Assembly (NCBI GenBank): GCA_011037195.1 | Contig: JAAEAF010003392.1 | Location: forward strand, 104,372 to 168,371 | Length of the DNA stretch: 64,000 nucleotides | Reading direction: 5' to 3' | Source of the DNA: Triatoma infestans | Taxonomy: Eukaryota; Arthropoda; Insecta; Hemiptera; Reduviidae | Shown here: positions 34,828-47,251 of the stretch, in pieces | Numbering within the stretch: position 1 is the stretch's first letter | How the letters are laid out: every line of letters starts with the position of its first letter | The notes under the pieces: model-generated | Told to the model about the DNA's origin: nothing | Database searches by the model: none | The model's input: only the letters and a program-made list of their open reading frames with translations | Position numbers and translations under genes: made by a program

Positions 34828-35189
34828 ATTTTCTTTTTTATAATATCTGTTAATTATATTTATTCTGTAATTTCTTTCTTTATTTTCATTCTTCAGTGGT
34901 TAATTCTGATATTGTTTATCCATAATTACATAATATACTTTACTCTGAGAGAAAGAATATAAAAAGTGCAACAAAAAACAAAAGAATAAACAAAAAACTT
35001 ACTATGTTGTTTAGAGTTCCTTAGAGTGGATTAGCTAACCAAAATTGCAATTGTTTATTTATTTATACGTATAAATAATATAATTTTTTTTACTATATAA
35101 TTTACTATATTTTTTGTTTATTTAGTTATTTTTATTAATTTTTTTTTTTTTAACTTTTAACACTACCACTCACTCTTATACACTAGATT

Positions 35190-36340
35190 GTCTAAAAAAA
35201 CAAAATCAACCAGGGTCATATTATTGACCATAGACGTCTTCCAGATCATCCCATATGATTTCTTATTTGCTCCTTTTATCCAGTTAACACCAGCAACTGT
35301 CAATATATCGTCAGACCACCTCTTTTTCTGTCTTCCTATTTTCCTTTTCCTTTAGTTTGGACTCCATATAGTCACCAACCTCTCCATTTGTTATCATGAA
35401 ATCTGGCCACTTGTCCTGCCCAGTTCCATTTTAATTTTTTATCTTTCTTTTGAATATTCTCCAAGCCGGTCTTCTTTCTAATTTACTTGCATCTCGCATC
35501 TAATCCTAATCTCTTCTCCTCACCCCAACATACTTTTCTCCATAGCCCGATGATTTTACTATTAGGCGCTGAAAGGATCTCCCCAGAATTGTTCAAATTT
35601 GGCATCCATAAGTTACATATGGCAGAATACTGCATTCCCACAACTTTGCTTTTTTCCTAATATTTATATTTTTCAAGATTTCTCTCAAAATCCAGTATTT
35701 CCTACAGCCTATCGCTATCCTTCTGTCAATCTCTTTTTCTGATCTATTTGTGAAGATTATTAATTGAACCAAAATAACTGCATCTTCTACATACTTCAGT
35801 TGGATTTTGTTTACTATTATGTTTCTTTGACATCATTTGTCACTAGTACTATTTTTAATTGATTCATTTTTTAAACGAGCTTTAATACTGCATAGCCGTG
35901 ATGACTAAGTAGCCGAATTAATTGTAGTGATTGGTTTGAGAGTGCGCTATAGAGAAAATTATGATTGCTTTTTGGTAATCTACTAATGCTCTATATAGAT
36001 GATTTTTTTCTTTACAAGTACATAGTCAATCTCATTTCGATATAATACCCCATCTGGCGACTCTCTTGTCAATCTTTTGTCTCTTCTTTTTTTAAAAAAT
36101 ATGTTCATTAGGAATAATTGAAACTCGTAACAAAAGTTACCAATTTTCCAGACTCATCATGGTCTCCATAACCATAAGATCCGGTCCTAATTCCTCTTTT
36201 ATTGGTCTTTTACCAATTTGGTTATTAAAATCTCCCATAAGTATAGTATAATGTTTAAAATCTTAGTGCCCAAATGTCCAATATGATCTTGCAATCACTG
36301 TAATTGATTTTTTAAGTGGTTCTGGAGGTACACTAGTGCT
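35190..36340 (-). mobile_element. Internally deleted LINE fragment
   Basis: The minus strand encodes an endonuclease piece MGDFNNQIGKRPI (about 36,236-36,198) and further on a C-terminal KIGRQKKRWSDDILTVAGVN WIKGA segment (about 35,343-35,270). The latter is the typical basic RxKxRWxDD tail of CR1/RTE-type LINEs. The distance between them is too short for a complete RT, so the middle is deleted. Confidence 0.7.
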
Positions 36341-36469
36341 AAACTTTCCACTAAAATAAGACTTCAGTTCATGTACTAACTATATTATATTAATATACAT
36401 TAGAAGAATTTTCTAAAATCACTATAACATTGTTCTGTGAACCATATACTGCACATATACATAAACTTA

Positions 36470-37230
36470 CACACATATATATAAACTTATCACTTTTATT
36501 TGAAACACTTTCGGAAAAAAATTATTTTAGGGTTTTCTGCAGAATTTGAGGAGTTAAATGTCAAATTTCAATTGAGTTCCTTCAACGTAATTAGCGTTGT
36601 CGTCTGGACTACTGTGTAACTTACAATGAAGTGATCATCTGAGGTCCAAACCAGCATATCTTTCTACATTATTAATGCTAGAGGTCTGGAAAAAAAAATT
36701 CATAGTTTAAAATCAATTTGTCAATTTTGTTATTGTATTAACTGCAATAAGAGAAAGTCGTTTAAGTATTTACCTCCAGAATTTTAAAATTTCTAATCAT
36801 TAAGGGAAAAATAAAAAGAAATATAAAAATAATTACAGGATTCACGAGTTACATTCATAATCATGATTTTGACTAATACCTGTTCTGGAAACACTTTCAC
36901 TCCTCTAATTATGATGATAAGTCATAGCATTAAAAAAAAGTATTTTTCATATTAAGTATTTAAATCATATTTATACAGGAATTGTTTGTATTCAAGTAAG
37001 AAATTTCTAAGTCCCTTCACCCTTTTTTTGCGAGAAAATGGTGACTATCTTCGAGAAATGAGGAGAAGAAACAAAGAAAAGAAAATTACTAAATAAACCT
37101 CGATATTGTGTAAAAAAAAAAAGTCATTTCTGTCATTTTAAAAATATGTTCAAGGAAATAAAATTGCCAACATATGGATAATGTGAAGACTAAAATTTGT
37201 TTAATTTATTGATTAGCAAATGTTTAATTT
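36470..37230. other. Spacer upstream of the 332-codon gene
   Basis: 36,480-36,780 holds a diverged fragment of the TIR element family ('cacttttatttgaaacactttc', 'gcaataagagaaagtcg'). The rest is AT-rich. A plausible acceptor, ATTTCAG, lies at 37,231-37,237, but I cannot identify a matching 5' leader exon. Confidence 0.4.
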
Positions 37231-37287
37231 ATTTCAGGATAAAAGATTTAGTGCTACCAAATTTTTTGTAAAATATTTCTTATAAAT

Positions 37288-38286
37288 ATGAATCAATTTG
37301 AGGGAGAAGTTCAACAATATTCAATGAAAAAAGAAGCAGAATTACAGCAAAAAATTCAAACTCTTCAAGGTGATATGTTACAACTTTTTAATAAATTATT
37401 AGTAGAAAAAGAAAAATTAGATCAAGCAATGTCAAAACAACATGTTCCAGTTATAAATGATAGTAGTAATCAATCTAATCCCACAAATGTCGAACATCTT
37501 CCTCAATGTCCAAATTCACGAATGGTTTTGGAAATAGATCCAAATTGTAAACTACATGGGCATGTTTATTCAAAAAATGCGGAAATTGGAACAACCAGTT
37601 TGAATGCTCATTCAATTTTATCTATGTATAATATGAATCATACAACCGGCCAAGATAATACTAATGCGGGTGGTGATATAAATAAACCTACGGATAATTC
37701 AATTAATCTGACATCAATACCACCTGACAGTGGTGATCAAAAACAAAATATCTGTCATTTAATGAATTTTGATCCTCATAAAATAGAAAATATAGGAGTC
37801 AATCATACTGATAATATATCAAATAATTATCACCAATATAGACAATTCACCCAAGCAAACGCTGAAACCAATATGGATATTTCTCAAAATCAAATGTCAT
37901 ATACAGAAAAACTTAAAAATTTTCTCAATAGTAATATAAATGAATCGGCAAAAGATGCTGCTATGGGAATTCCAAACGAAATCCCTAACCGCCTAAATGA
38001 AAATTCTGTTATGAAACAAAAAGGTTATAATAATTTGTTGAATACTAATGCACAACTGAATATTTGCAAAATATTAGAAATTAGTGACTATCAAAATTGT
38101 TTATTAAATTCAGAAAATTTTGAAAACTGTTTGAAGGAACTTAATGGTAGTCAAATTGAACAAGGTGAATTAGGTATATTATTAAAAGCGTTAAATGTTG
38201 CTGAAATGAATACCAACATAGAAGAAAAACATGATGAAGCATTTGAACAATTATTACAAGAGATAATTTCCAATAAATCCAAATGA
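37288..38286 (+). CDS. Unrecognised 332-residue coiled-coil, Asn-rich protein
   Basis: A single open exon. An in-frame TAG at 37,249-37,251 precedes the ATG, so the start is well fixed. Residues 1-48 (VQQYSMKKEAELQQKIQTLQ, LLVEKEKLDQAM) form a heptad-patterned coiled coil. About residues 55-240 are Asn/Ser/Gln-rich and probably disordered, with NPNCKLHGH-like and HIS-rich bits but no known domain. The last 80 residues (ICKILEISDYQNC, EQLLQEIISNKSK) look helical. There is no signal peptide or membrane segment. I do not recognise the family. Length, lack of stops in 1 kb of AT-rich DNA, and consistent coding character argue that it is a real gene. It might be a fast-evolving regulator; the function is unknown. 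Confidence 0.75.
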   Translation: MNQFEGEVQQYSMKKEAELQQKIQTLQGDMLQLFNKLLVEKEKLDQAMSKQHVPVINDSSNQSNPTNVEHLPQCPNSRMVLEIDPNCKLHGHVYSKNAEIGTTSLNAHSILSMYNMNHTTGQDNTNAGGDINKPTDNSINLTSIPPDSGDQKQNICHLMNFDPHKIENIGVNHTDNISNNYHQYRQFTQANAETNMDISQNQMSYTEKLKNFLNSNINESAKDAAMGIPNEIPNRLNENSVMKQKGYNNLLNTNAQLNICKILEISDYQNCLLNSENFENCLKELNGSQIEQGELGILLKALNVAEMNTNIEEKHDEAFEQLLQEIISNKSK

Positions 38287-38581
38287 AAAAAATATTTAGA
38301 TATGTGTTATAATGTTTTGTTAAAATTATTTTAATTTATGTAAACAAAATATATTCTGAAATTCTCTATACCAAAGTTTGTATCTTGCATGCGATATGAA
38401 TTTTCAAGACTACTCTAATTTAAAACTTAGGTAAGCCTAGACGAAGTGTTAAGTAAACATTTTACGAATATTGCAAAATTGCGTTTTATTAAGCAACTAT
38501 TGCTAGTAAAACACGGGAATGACCTATGTATTAAAATTAGTATTCCTTTAAATTCTATAAATACATTCAGTCTTGTGCTCA

Positions 38582-38587
38582 AATAAA
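38582..38587 (+). terminator. Candidate polyadenylation signal of the 332-codon gene
   Basis: AATAAA about 300 bp after the TGA, followed by a T-rich stretch. There is no closer canonical hexamer. Confidence 0.35.
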
Positions 38588-38760
38588 TTATTTTTCTAAT
38601 AATTTATATTTGTTACTTTACATATTCAGTTTTTTAAATGTTTAAATTTGTCTACATTCTATCCGGTTTACCTAATATATAATTGTGAAAAGGAATATAA
38701 TCGCAGAATTTATTTGAAATTTTCATTATACGATGCAATATTGTGTAACTTTTTTAACTT

Positions 38761-38940
38761 TGTAATTTTAGATTTAATTAACTGTAAATCTTACTACACA
38801 GAAAAATATTCCATTATTTATAATTCATAAACACAATATAAATTAATCGGACAACAAACGCCTCATGCACACACTTAATATAAACTAAAAATATAGATTT
38901 CATTGTAATTATAAATTTCATTGCTTTCTCAATCACAATA
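38761..38940 (-). repeat. 3' LTR of copia element
   Basis: About 180 bp, diverged from 42,421-42,598. On the minus strand it begins TATTGTGATTGAGAAAGCAA and ends with AAAATTACA. A purine tract GAGAGGAGGAG precedes it at 38,941-38,951, the expected polypurine tract. Confidence 0.85.
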
Positions 38941-40663
38941 CTCCTCCTCTCGAGCGGTCTTTTAGTCCGATCTTCTGCTGAAGTAATTTGAGACAAAGCC
39001 ATGGTAATACTACTGTGAGTAGGTCTGCCACCATATCCTCAGATTTCTTATATGTAATCTCAACCTCATTTCGCTTGACGGCTTCTCTTATGAAATGTTT
39101 TATGCTGTTTTGAATTTGAGCCGACTATGGGGTTCTTAGTGAGACTCTGCTGCCTGGTTATCACAGAATAATTTTATTGCAGTGTGTTGCATACCCATAC
39201 TTTCTGCCAATTTCTTTGGATGAATTGCTTCCTTGGATACCTCAGCTGAAGCCATATACTCACCCTCCGCTGTAGACAGTGCCACGTATCGTTGTTTCCA
39301 TAATATTCCATACTATTGCTTCCATATTATTGCTACTCCTGCATAAACGAAGCAGTATCCAGTGAAAAATCTTCTGTTCAGAGAACAAGCAGTCCAGTCG
39401 GCATTTGCTAAACCAATCAAGAGTCGTTGCACTTTCTATAGACTAAAGCTTTTATCCTTTGTCCCTTGTAAGTACCGAAGTACTCTCTTTGCGGCAAGCC
39501 AATGCTCTTTTTGATAAGAAGAATTGAATTGTCTCAAAGAACTCCCCCCATAAATGCTACCAGGACGAGTAGCCACTGATATATACATTAAAGAACTAAT
39601 AAGTTTTGGTAAGGATAATTTTTATCGGATGTTCAGGTTGCTTCTTTAATTTTAGTCCTTTTGGGCAGCTGACAATCTTGCAATCCACCATGTTGAACTT
39701 CTTCAAGATTTCCTTAATACATTTGGTCTGACTGGCTGGATATATGATCACCTTGCTGAGAAAATTCAATACCTAAACAATATTGAAGTTTTCCAAGATC
39801 TCTCATTTCGAAATTAATGTTTAAAGTTGCCTTTACCTCATCCAATGATTTCTGACACTTGCTGCTACTTTGGGGTCGTCTAGTATACAGCAATTACAGT
39901 TAGATGTCCTCCTGATAAAGAAACGTAAATATATGGATCTGCATCTGAAGGTTTAAATCCCATTTCCCTCAGTTTGCTGTCGAGCATTATGTACCATTGC
40001 CTCCCTGCATGTCCTCTAAAGCATGGTTTTTGCTCTTTCATAATCTGTTTTGTCCGTATAGGAGCTTTCTTCTGGTATGAGTCATACAAGAATGCTTCTA
40101 AATTTTCTGGTTTTGCATAAAGATAGTCTCCTCAATATCTCCATCGAGGAACGCTGTTGATATGCCTAGCTGTCTTATTTTCATGTCTCTCTCAGCAGCT
40201 ATTTCTAGAAGAAAACTAATTGAGCTTAACTTTGCTACAGGGGCGAAGGTTTCAATTATAGTCTGGGACGTCCAGGATGCTGAGAAAAACCTCTTGCATC
40301 GAGATGAGCTTTTCAGCGCACTCTAATTCACCTTTGCACTCAATTTATTTTTAACACCATTTTGCATGTTTTGCATGTTGGTGCCCATAACTTTATCAGT
40401 TACTATCTCATTTTTTATATGAGACTTAATTTCATTGCTAATGCTTCACTCCAATCTTGTGCGTCAGGTATTTTCAGAGCTTCAACAAGTTCACTAGCCG
40501 CTGATAAGTCCTTTTGTTACTCTACAGTCCGAACAGGAGGTTTCCTAATTCTTATTGAACGTCTGTCGCTTTCTTCCTCTTGTGAAATTTCATTTCGTTC
40601 TTCAATAGGTGTTGTTCTTCAGTATTTTCTTCTTCTTCTTTTTTTTTTAATTTAAGACGCGTC

Positions 40664-40730
40664 AACATCTATGGAGACAGGTTCCCGGAGCCTTCTCAAT
40701 GCACTACCGGTCTTCGGACAATGTTCTTCT
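40664..40730 (-). repeat. SINE family C body fragment inside copia
   Basis: The minus strand matches the body of the SINE copies at 57,299 and 46,398: CGGTAGTGCATTGAGAAGGC near CTCCGGGAACC, then AGATGTTGACGCG and a TTAAATT-type tail. It lies inside the copia internal region and so is a later insertion. Confidence 0.45.
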
Positions 40731-42403
40731 TGTAATTTTTCTTCTGAAGCTGTGTCTGATTGAGCTACATTTGTCCTTCAGCAACAAATTTCAACTTCTG
40801 TTTTGTCATTTTTCTTTTCATTTAAATCCTTATAATTTGTTTTTTTATTTTTGTATTAAATTAAAAGTATAATAAATGTTTACATCTCTTGTTACATGAG
40901 CCTTCCTATCATGTGAAACATAGACTCTGTATGCTTTTGATACTTCCGAATAACCTACGAAAATACCAGGCTCTTGCATTAAATTTGCCCTTCTTTGGAT
41001 TTTTGTTTAAGATGAAAGTATTTGGCACAAAAACTTGTGTTTAACTGAAAGACCTGCTCTTTCGTCCTGCTGCGGTCTGTATGTAACTGCAACTCTTCAC
41101 TGTATACCATACCACGATTCTTGAGGAACTGCAAGAAATTTGAATTGTTATTCTCTGTACCACTGTCACTTTGAAGAAATTTTATCCTTTTACCAGTGAA
41201 ATTTTCAGCTCATTTTTGAAGTTCTTAACGGTTTGAAGAGCTTCATTTTTCTGCTTTAGAAATATACATGACTATAACGTGCCGCTTCATAAATAAATGT
41301 ACTAAATACCTCGCTCCTCCTGGTGAAGTAACCCTCATTGGTCCACATATGTCAGAGTGTACAATTTCGAGCACTTTAACTTCTTTTGGAGTTTCTCTTA
41401 CTTCAAAAGGGGTCTTGAAAATTTCCCTGCAATGGTAAACAGGTAAATTTTCCTTTTTAGTAAAGTACAAATCTTTTAAAAGTTGCTTCCTCTTGGCTAG
41501 TCAACTCTGTTTACTTAGATACTCGAATTTCTCGTGCCATAATTTTATTTCAGAATTGTTGTCACTCTTGCTTGAAGAGAGTTTTGAACTTCGCCAATTC
41601 TTTTTTTTCCCATTATATCTTCGATGCATCTAATAAGATTTCATTTCTGTTATCCTTGACGAGGCGTTGAAATGTTTTGCTCAAATTGTAATACTTTTGG
41701 ATTACAGAAGCTTTATCCTTTTCAAATACAATGAGATTGATTACCTTTGTCCTACTGAAAGCAATTCGTAGTTAAGCTTGGGACCAACAATGTGAAGGGT
41801 AAATTGAAGGTGCTGCTTTCTGAAGCATTAATTCTTACTAGCCTATAGGTCTGACATGGCCTTGTCTGATATATTGGCCTTTTGATCTTCAGCTGCTAAT
41901 AATTTAACCTTCCAGTATGTTTTTTTTTTTTTTAATGTTTACCATGAAATGCATCTTCAGTTAATTTTATCTCAGAATCCCTATTACGCGCGTCAGCTTC
42001 TTTCAATATTTTTATTTTGAACTCCTCAGGTGGAGGTAAATTGTCTCTAGACTCAATAGCGATTCTGAAATTTTCGCAAGATTTAGAAGACTGTAGAGCA
42101 TCATAATACTAAATAAATCTTTGCCTATTTTTATGTTCATTTCAGATAATTTATCTACGTTGTCAGTAAAATTATTTAAATGATTTCTAACATCATCACC
42201 ATCTTTCATCTCCTATAATATGAGACGCTTTAGATCTTGTAACATTTCTTGTTATCACTTTCAGTGTCTGACACCAATATTCCACCACTCCCATAGCCCC
42301 ACATCTATTCTTAATTATTACTGCTTTCTTGTATGCTCCGGGTGTCGTAATTATCCTTTAAAGGTTCAATTCTTTCGGCGGTCATAATGTTTATCGTGAA
42401 TGC

Positions 42404-42419
42404 CTGGACTCATAACCTT
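42404..42419 (-). other. copia primer binding site
   Basis: The minus strand immediately after the 5' LTR reads AAGGTTATGAGTCCAGG. This closely matches the Drosophila copia primer site GGTTATGGGCCCAG, which pairs with an internal fragment of initiator methionine tRNA rather than its 3' end. Confidence 0.65.
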
Positions 42420-42420
42420 C

Positions 42421-42598
42421 TGTAATTTTAGATTTAATTCAATATTTAATTATAAATCAGAAAATATTCAATTACTTATAATTCATAAATAGAATATAAA
42501 TTAATCGGACAACAAACCCTCGTGCACACACCATGTTAAGAACAACAATTATAGTATTAATTATATTAATAAGTTTCACTGCTTTCTCAATCACAACA
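42421..42598 (-). repeat. 5' LTR of copia element
   Basis: 178 bp. On the minus strand it begins TGTTGTGATTGAGAAAGC and ends AAAATTACA. It pairs with 38,761-38,940. Confidence 0.85.
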
Positions 42599-42609
42599 TT
42601 TAATAACTA

Positions 42610-45600
42610 TAATATAGGTATACAAAATTTGGAAAATTAATTAGTACATAATATGTAAATGTATATAATATACATATACATTTGTAACATGCATATATAT
42701 TTTCAAAGCAAATTATTTTCATAAATCTCGAATTGATCTCAGCTTAAGAAAAAGTAAAATACTTTTTGATTTGCTTCTCTTACATCCTTAGATGGAACGG
42801 CTGCTAGCTAATATAAAGTAATCACAACCTTCATAACTTTGAATTATATGAAGCAGTCCAATGTGAGATCTTTGAGAACGAAATAGCTTCCGATGAGATC
42901 TTACAGATACACAAATAATGTGATGTAATAAGAAAAGGTAGATCAATTAACTACACCTCTCCGCTAATGATCACTATGCGGATAAAATTCTACATCAAAA
43001 ATCAAAATTGATTAGCAGGTCGATTGTATAGGAACCTGGAAAATCTGGCACGATCACAATTCGTCTTTTTAGTAGGTGTAAGATAAAGTAAAAATCTGGG
43101 CAGCTTCCTCACATCTCGTCCACTTACTCATAAATTAAAACGGCCAGTTTTTGTTCAAACGCGGATTTTGTCATATCCATTTTCGCTATTTAATTAGAAT
43201 AACTGGGAAATAATACTACATCGTAGGTTACCACCAAAACTTCAAAAACAAAATCGTGTGAAACACTCACAAGACTTTCTCTTACTCCAATTTAGTTACA
43301 TTATCTGTAGTTTTTCGAACTCTAATATACAACGCTTCTTCTTATTATAATAATTGCACTAATCATTAGTTCGTTTCCTTTTTTTATGTTGTTGTGAGAA
43401 ACTAGATTTTCATTGAATTATCTCATGCATAGATTTCAATCTTTGTAGTATTCTTTCAATACTTTGTGGACTGCGCCACACACATAATTAATATAATGTA
43501 ATGCTACAAACTCCAGATCTAAGAAAAATTTTTGAACTAAATATTATTAATTCTTAGAGAAATTTCAGTGGGTGTTCAATATCAATATTATTTTATTCCA
43601 TTAGTATAAATGGCCAAATATAAAATGACGGATCTTGCATTTCTACCTAAAATTCTCTTTTGCTTTTTTTTGAACAATGGAATAAAAATTTTGAATTTTT
43701 TTTTATAGCTCACATTAATTTTATAAAACATTAAATATTATGTTAGAAATAACTTAATTTTTTGCATTTTTTTAATAAAGAATTTTTATTGGACAATTTA
43801 TTATTATATAGAATTTGATGATTTATAGAATATCTACGGACAGAAAATTAGTAAAAAAAATTCTAAACTAGATTTTTCATAGAAATAATTAGTTATAAAT
43901 AATTAACCAATCACAATGTAGAAGTGAAGGTTTGAAATGTGTGCGTGCATCTTAGGCCACTCAGAAATTTAGAATTATCATATGGATCACGCTCAAATTT
44001 GACACCTTCACTTCTTCACGGTTATTGGCTAATTTAATATATAACTAATTATTTCTAAAATAATTTTGAAAATATTTATTTTAAGCTCATATTTTATGGT
44101 GTTTCTATTTTTTCTGATTTGTATTAAAACCTTTGTACAGACCCTGAAGAAGGCAATAAATTTGCCGAAAGGTCGGTAGAAATTTAAAAAGAGTTCTTTT
44201 GTATGACCGAATCTCAACATCCAATTTACAACATTGAATACAGCGGTCGTAACGAACACCGAAACATTAATTTTTATTAATAACTTTTAAACTTAGTATT
44301 TTAAGAAGGGCGTTAACTCAGAATTTGGTCCACTAAAAAGTTTATGATGTAATAAAAGTAATAAATAGTAAAACAAGGAAAAACTAAAATATTTATATAT
44401 TATACTGGAAGTTCACATTAATGACGTGAAGAGGAATCAGGGTTGGCAACCTTAACACATCGAAAGCAAAGCACTCAAAACTAAAAATAAACATTGTAAA
44501 TATAAACTTGAAATAATGTGAAGATAATGGCCGATTCTAAATATATAAATTTAAATAAATTATTATTAATATTTTTTAACTTTATTTAAAATAAAAAACG
44601 AAAGATATTTTGATCCATGGCCAATAGTAAACAAAAAGTCAGTATTTATCACATAATTAGAATTGATCAACAAAAACATGTAATAATTTTAAAGAGTTAA
44701 TGTATAATTCAAATATATTATTTTGGAAATGAAGCTGATTGCAGCTTCATTACAGCAACTTCATTTTGGAAATGAAGCTTATTACGGCAATGAAATGTTC
44801 AAGAAAAGAAAATAATAAATAAATCTTGTGTGCAACACTCACTCTTACTTCACTTTATGGAGTTAATTAATAAATTTGCTCCAAAATATAATTTATTTTC
44901 TTATTCATATTATTTGCTTATTCTCTTGTTTCTTATTACTTAAATTTATTGTATTTATTTATCGTGTCATTAACATATTTATTAGTAAGAAAAATTAGGA
45001 AAAACTGGGGGAAAAAAATAAATAAACTATTTAGTAATGTCGCATTTATAGGTGATGAATTTTGCACGAAGTCTTCGTGACTTTCTTTTCACACACACAC
45101 ACACACACACACACGCGCACATCATTCGCTAAAAACATTTTTTCGTATTTAGAGGATCCCAAAACATGTATTTCCGGTGAAAACTCTTGCACTATTACTA
45201 GAAATAAGAGAAAGTAAAAATATAATTAAAATAATCATTTCTTGCCTTGAAAATAATATTATTATAATTATTAAGATGAGCAACATTATAATTCATCAGT
45301 AAGTTATAATTAATTTAATTTCTTTATAATTTCTATGCTGAATAGTTTTGTTACATAATCTTTATTCACTGACATAAATTTATTCACTAATTATAAGGTT
45401 TTTACATTTTAATAAATACGATATTCTAGAATATTTCCGTTTTCTTTTTATTAAGTTTTTAATTGTTTGTAAAGAAATGTTCGTTTTAATTTCAGTTTAT
45501 CACTAAATGGCATATTCAGTTTAATATGATTTCAATGGTTTAAACAATTATAAAAAATAAAAATCTGGTAAGATATGTTTATCCTACTTTCTTTAACAAA

Positions 45601-46380
45601 TTTAAATAAAGCATGGAAATTTGATAATATTTAATAGGTATTATGTTGTAGGATTAGAAAGTGGGCATGAATCTATCAGATAGTTGATGGTAATAATATA
45701 ATAATAATAATTATTACATAATGGTTCCTTAAAAGAAGAAAATAAATAATCATAATATGATTAATTACAGAATTGTTTTTGGGTTGTTGATGTTTAGTCA
45801 GTAGGTGTTTTAAAAATAAGTGAAGTTGTGTTAACATTGTGAAGTGTTAATGAATTATTAAGGTTTTTATTTACATGTTTTTTGTTTTGCTTTAAGATGT
45901 TTTGAAGTTGTTAATAAACAATTCAAAATTGTTTTTATTGAAGTAAAACCTTGCATTATATTAGCTTTATAAAATTCAATAAAACATGAAATAAAATTAA
46001 TATTTATATAATGTAACTGAATGGACATTGTAGGCGCCCTCTGCAACACAACCAACAAAGCTTCCCACTTTGTTGCAATTTAAATTTAAACCTAACTGCC
46101 AGTCTCCCATGTTTTTATTATTACTAGGAAGTTTTTAAGAAAATACCACTTTATTTTTACCACAAAATACATGACTATAATTATTTTTTTTTTTAATTTA
46201 TTTAAAATTAAGAGTATAATCATAAGTAGACTATATATCGATAGCTTCACACATCGTAATAATTACAAATAGCAATAATTATTGATATAACCCAACAGCC
46301 TTCCTCAATTTATACTTATTCTAAGTTTAAACTGCTAAAACAAAAGGAAAGGAGTCTAGTGTTGCCTCTTCTTCCTAAAA
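42610..46380. other. Gene-poor AT-rich stretch
   Basis: No gene seen on either strand. 43,010-43,330 and 45,150-45,220 hold TIR-family fragments ('gtgaaacactcacaagactttctcttactcc'). A (CA)n microsatellite lies at 45,090-45,114. A hammerhead-like motif lies at 44,140-44,174. 44,728-44,800 contains a short duplicated ATTTTGGAAATGAAGCT unit. Confidence 0.45.
44140..44174 (+). ncRNA. Hammerhead-like motif
   Basis: GACC-CUGAAGA-A-GGCAA(uaaau)UUGCC-GAAA-GGUC. The core strands fit CUGANGA and GAAA, and stem II is a perfect 5-bp helix. Here the outer GACC/GGUC pairs directly across the core, and I cannot see a separate stem III and cleavage triplet. It may therefore be a degenerate or structurally different relative. 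Confidence 0.4.
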
Positions 46381-46397
46381 GCTTCCACAGCTCCCTG

Positions 46398-46512
46398 TTC
46401 GGTGATGGACAGGATTGCCTGTAACGAGAGAACTCTGTCCGGAGACCGGCACAGTTCTGAGAAGGCTCGCCGTGCGCCAATGACCTTAGATGTAGACACG
46501 TCTAAATTAAAA
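46398..46512 (+). repeat. SINE family C body, copy 2
   Basis: TTCGGTGATGGACAGG..., CCTGTAACGAGAGAAC, CTGTCCGGAGACCGGCA and GCGCCAATGACCTTAGATGT, followed by a TTAAAA tail, match the copies at 5,949 and 57,299. The hairpin arm in this copy has two changes. Confidence 0.55.
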
Positions 46513-46821
46513 CAAAAAATTATATTATTTCAATGTACTCCAAGAATTAATCTTTTAATTTATCAAACTTATAACGCTCGTTAGCTTCTTATAAAGCACT
46601 TACAGTTAATGACTTGTTAAAATGTCCCAAACATTGTTTTAACTTCTTAAATACTTAGCATAATATTTTTATTTTGTATTAGCTCTTAATTTCACTTAAA
46701 AGTACTTTGAAAGTAAGTTTAATTGAGCAAAATTTTCATTATATAGTCTATTACATACAGTATGAACCTTAATAAAATCTCTGGTATTTTATCCGTCTTA
46801 GCATGCATATTCATTTTGTTC

Positions 46822-46852
46822 CTGACCAGCTTCGGATTTTCATCCATCGTAA
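46822..46852 (-). ncRNA. Degenerate hammerhead-like motif, left arm
   Basis: The minus strand reads ACGAT, GGAT(GAAA)ATCC, GAAG, CTGGTC, AGG. The 4-bp stem II is perfect and a GUC triplet follows. The CUGACGA strand and one GAAA base are mutated. Confidence 0.35.
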
Positions 46853-46986
46853 TGTTCTGTCACATGTCATGTTTCCATATACAAACTCTCTTACAAATCA
46901 ACAAGTGAGTGGTAAACCAACAAGTGTGAGTGTAACAGAAACATTACGTTGAAGTGAACTCTCTACACGAACTTGGTGAATTTGCT

Positions 46987-47016
46987 CTGACGATAAATGA
47001 CAATTTGAAACCGATC
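46987..47016 (+). ncRNA. Hammerhead-like motif, right arm
   Basis: CTGACGA-T-AAAT(GACA)ATTT-GAAA-CCGATC. Core strands are intact and stem II is a perfect 4-bp helix whose sequence differs completely from the other loci. Stem III (ACC/GAT) has one mismatch and stem I is poor. Confidence 0.4.
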
Positions 47017-47251
47017 AGGACGACGGATAAAATACCCAGATATTAATCCAGCATTGCCGGGACCCATCCTCATATTCAACTTATTAAAATCTTTTTGAAA
47101 TTTTCCAGTCTACTCCCTTCAATATAACATTATTATTGATATTGCTTGTAGTAATGCATTTAGTGATCGTAATATTTATAGGTTCAATATAACCATAAAT
47201 TTTGTTGTTGTGTTTGGTTCCGCAGAGCTGGAAAGCATCAGAGGATATTTT

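Larger units (their letters stand above)
38761..42598 (-). mobile_element. Ty1/copia LTR retrotransposon, decayed
   Basis: Both LTRs (about 180 bp) are present. The minus strand encodes, in order: gag-like DGDDVRNHLNNFTDNVDKLS at 42,190, an integrase GAG-pre/core piece (LEIVHSDICGPM at 41,368), the reverse transcriptase (SDADPYIYVSLSGGH at 39,940), and copia RNase H (GGSSLRQFNSSYQKEHWLAA at 39,550; a KSEDMVADLLT tail at 39,040). Gag-integrase-RT-RNase H order is diagnostic of copia. Frameshifts and stops throughout make it inactive. The LTRs differ at many positions and no clear target duplication is seen, so the insertion is old. Confidence 0.92.
46781..47047. repeat. Imperfect inverted repeat with hammerhead-like cores in each arm
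   Basis: The left arm (46,781-46,870) and right arm (46,936-47,047) are related as reverse complements: GGTATTTTATCCGTC pairs with GACGGATAAAATACC and CGTAATGTT with AACATTACG. Each arm carries a hammerhead-like core on its own outward-reading strand. Confidence 0.55.

Noticed and set aside
38751..42603. Target-site duplication around the copia element
   Set aside because: The 5 bp flanking each LTR do not match convincingly.
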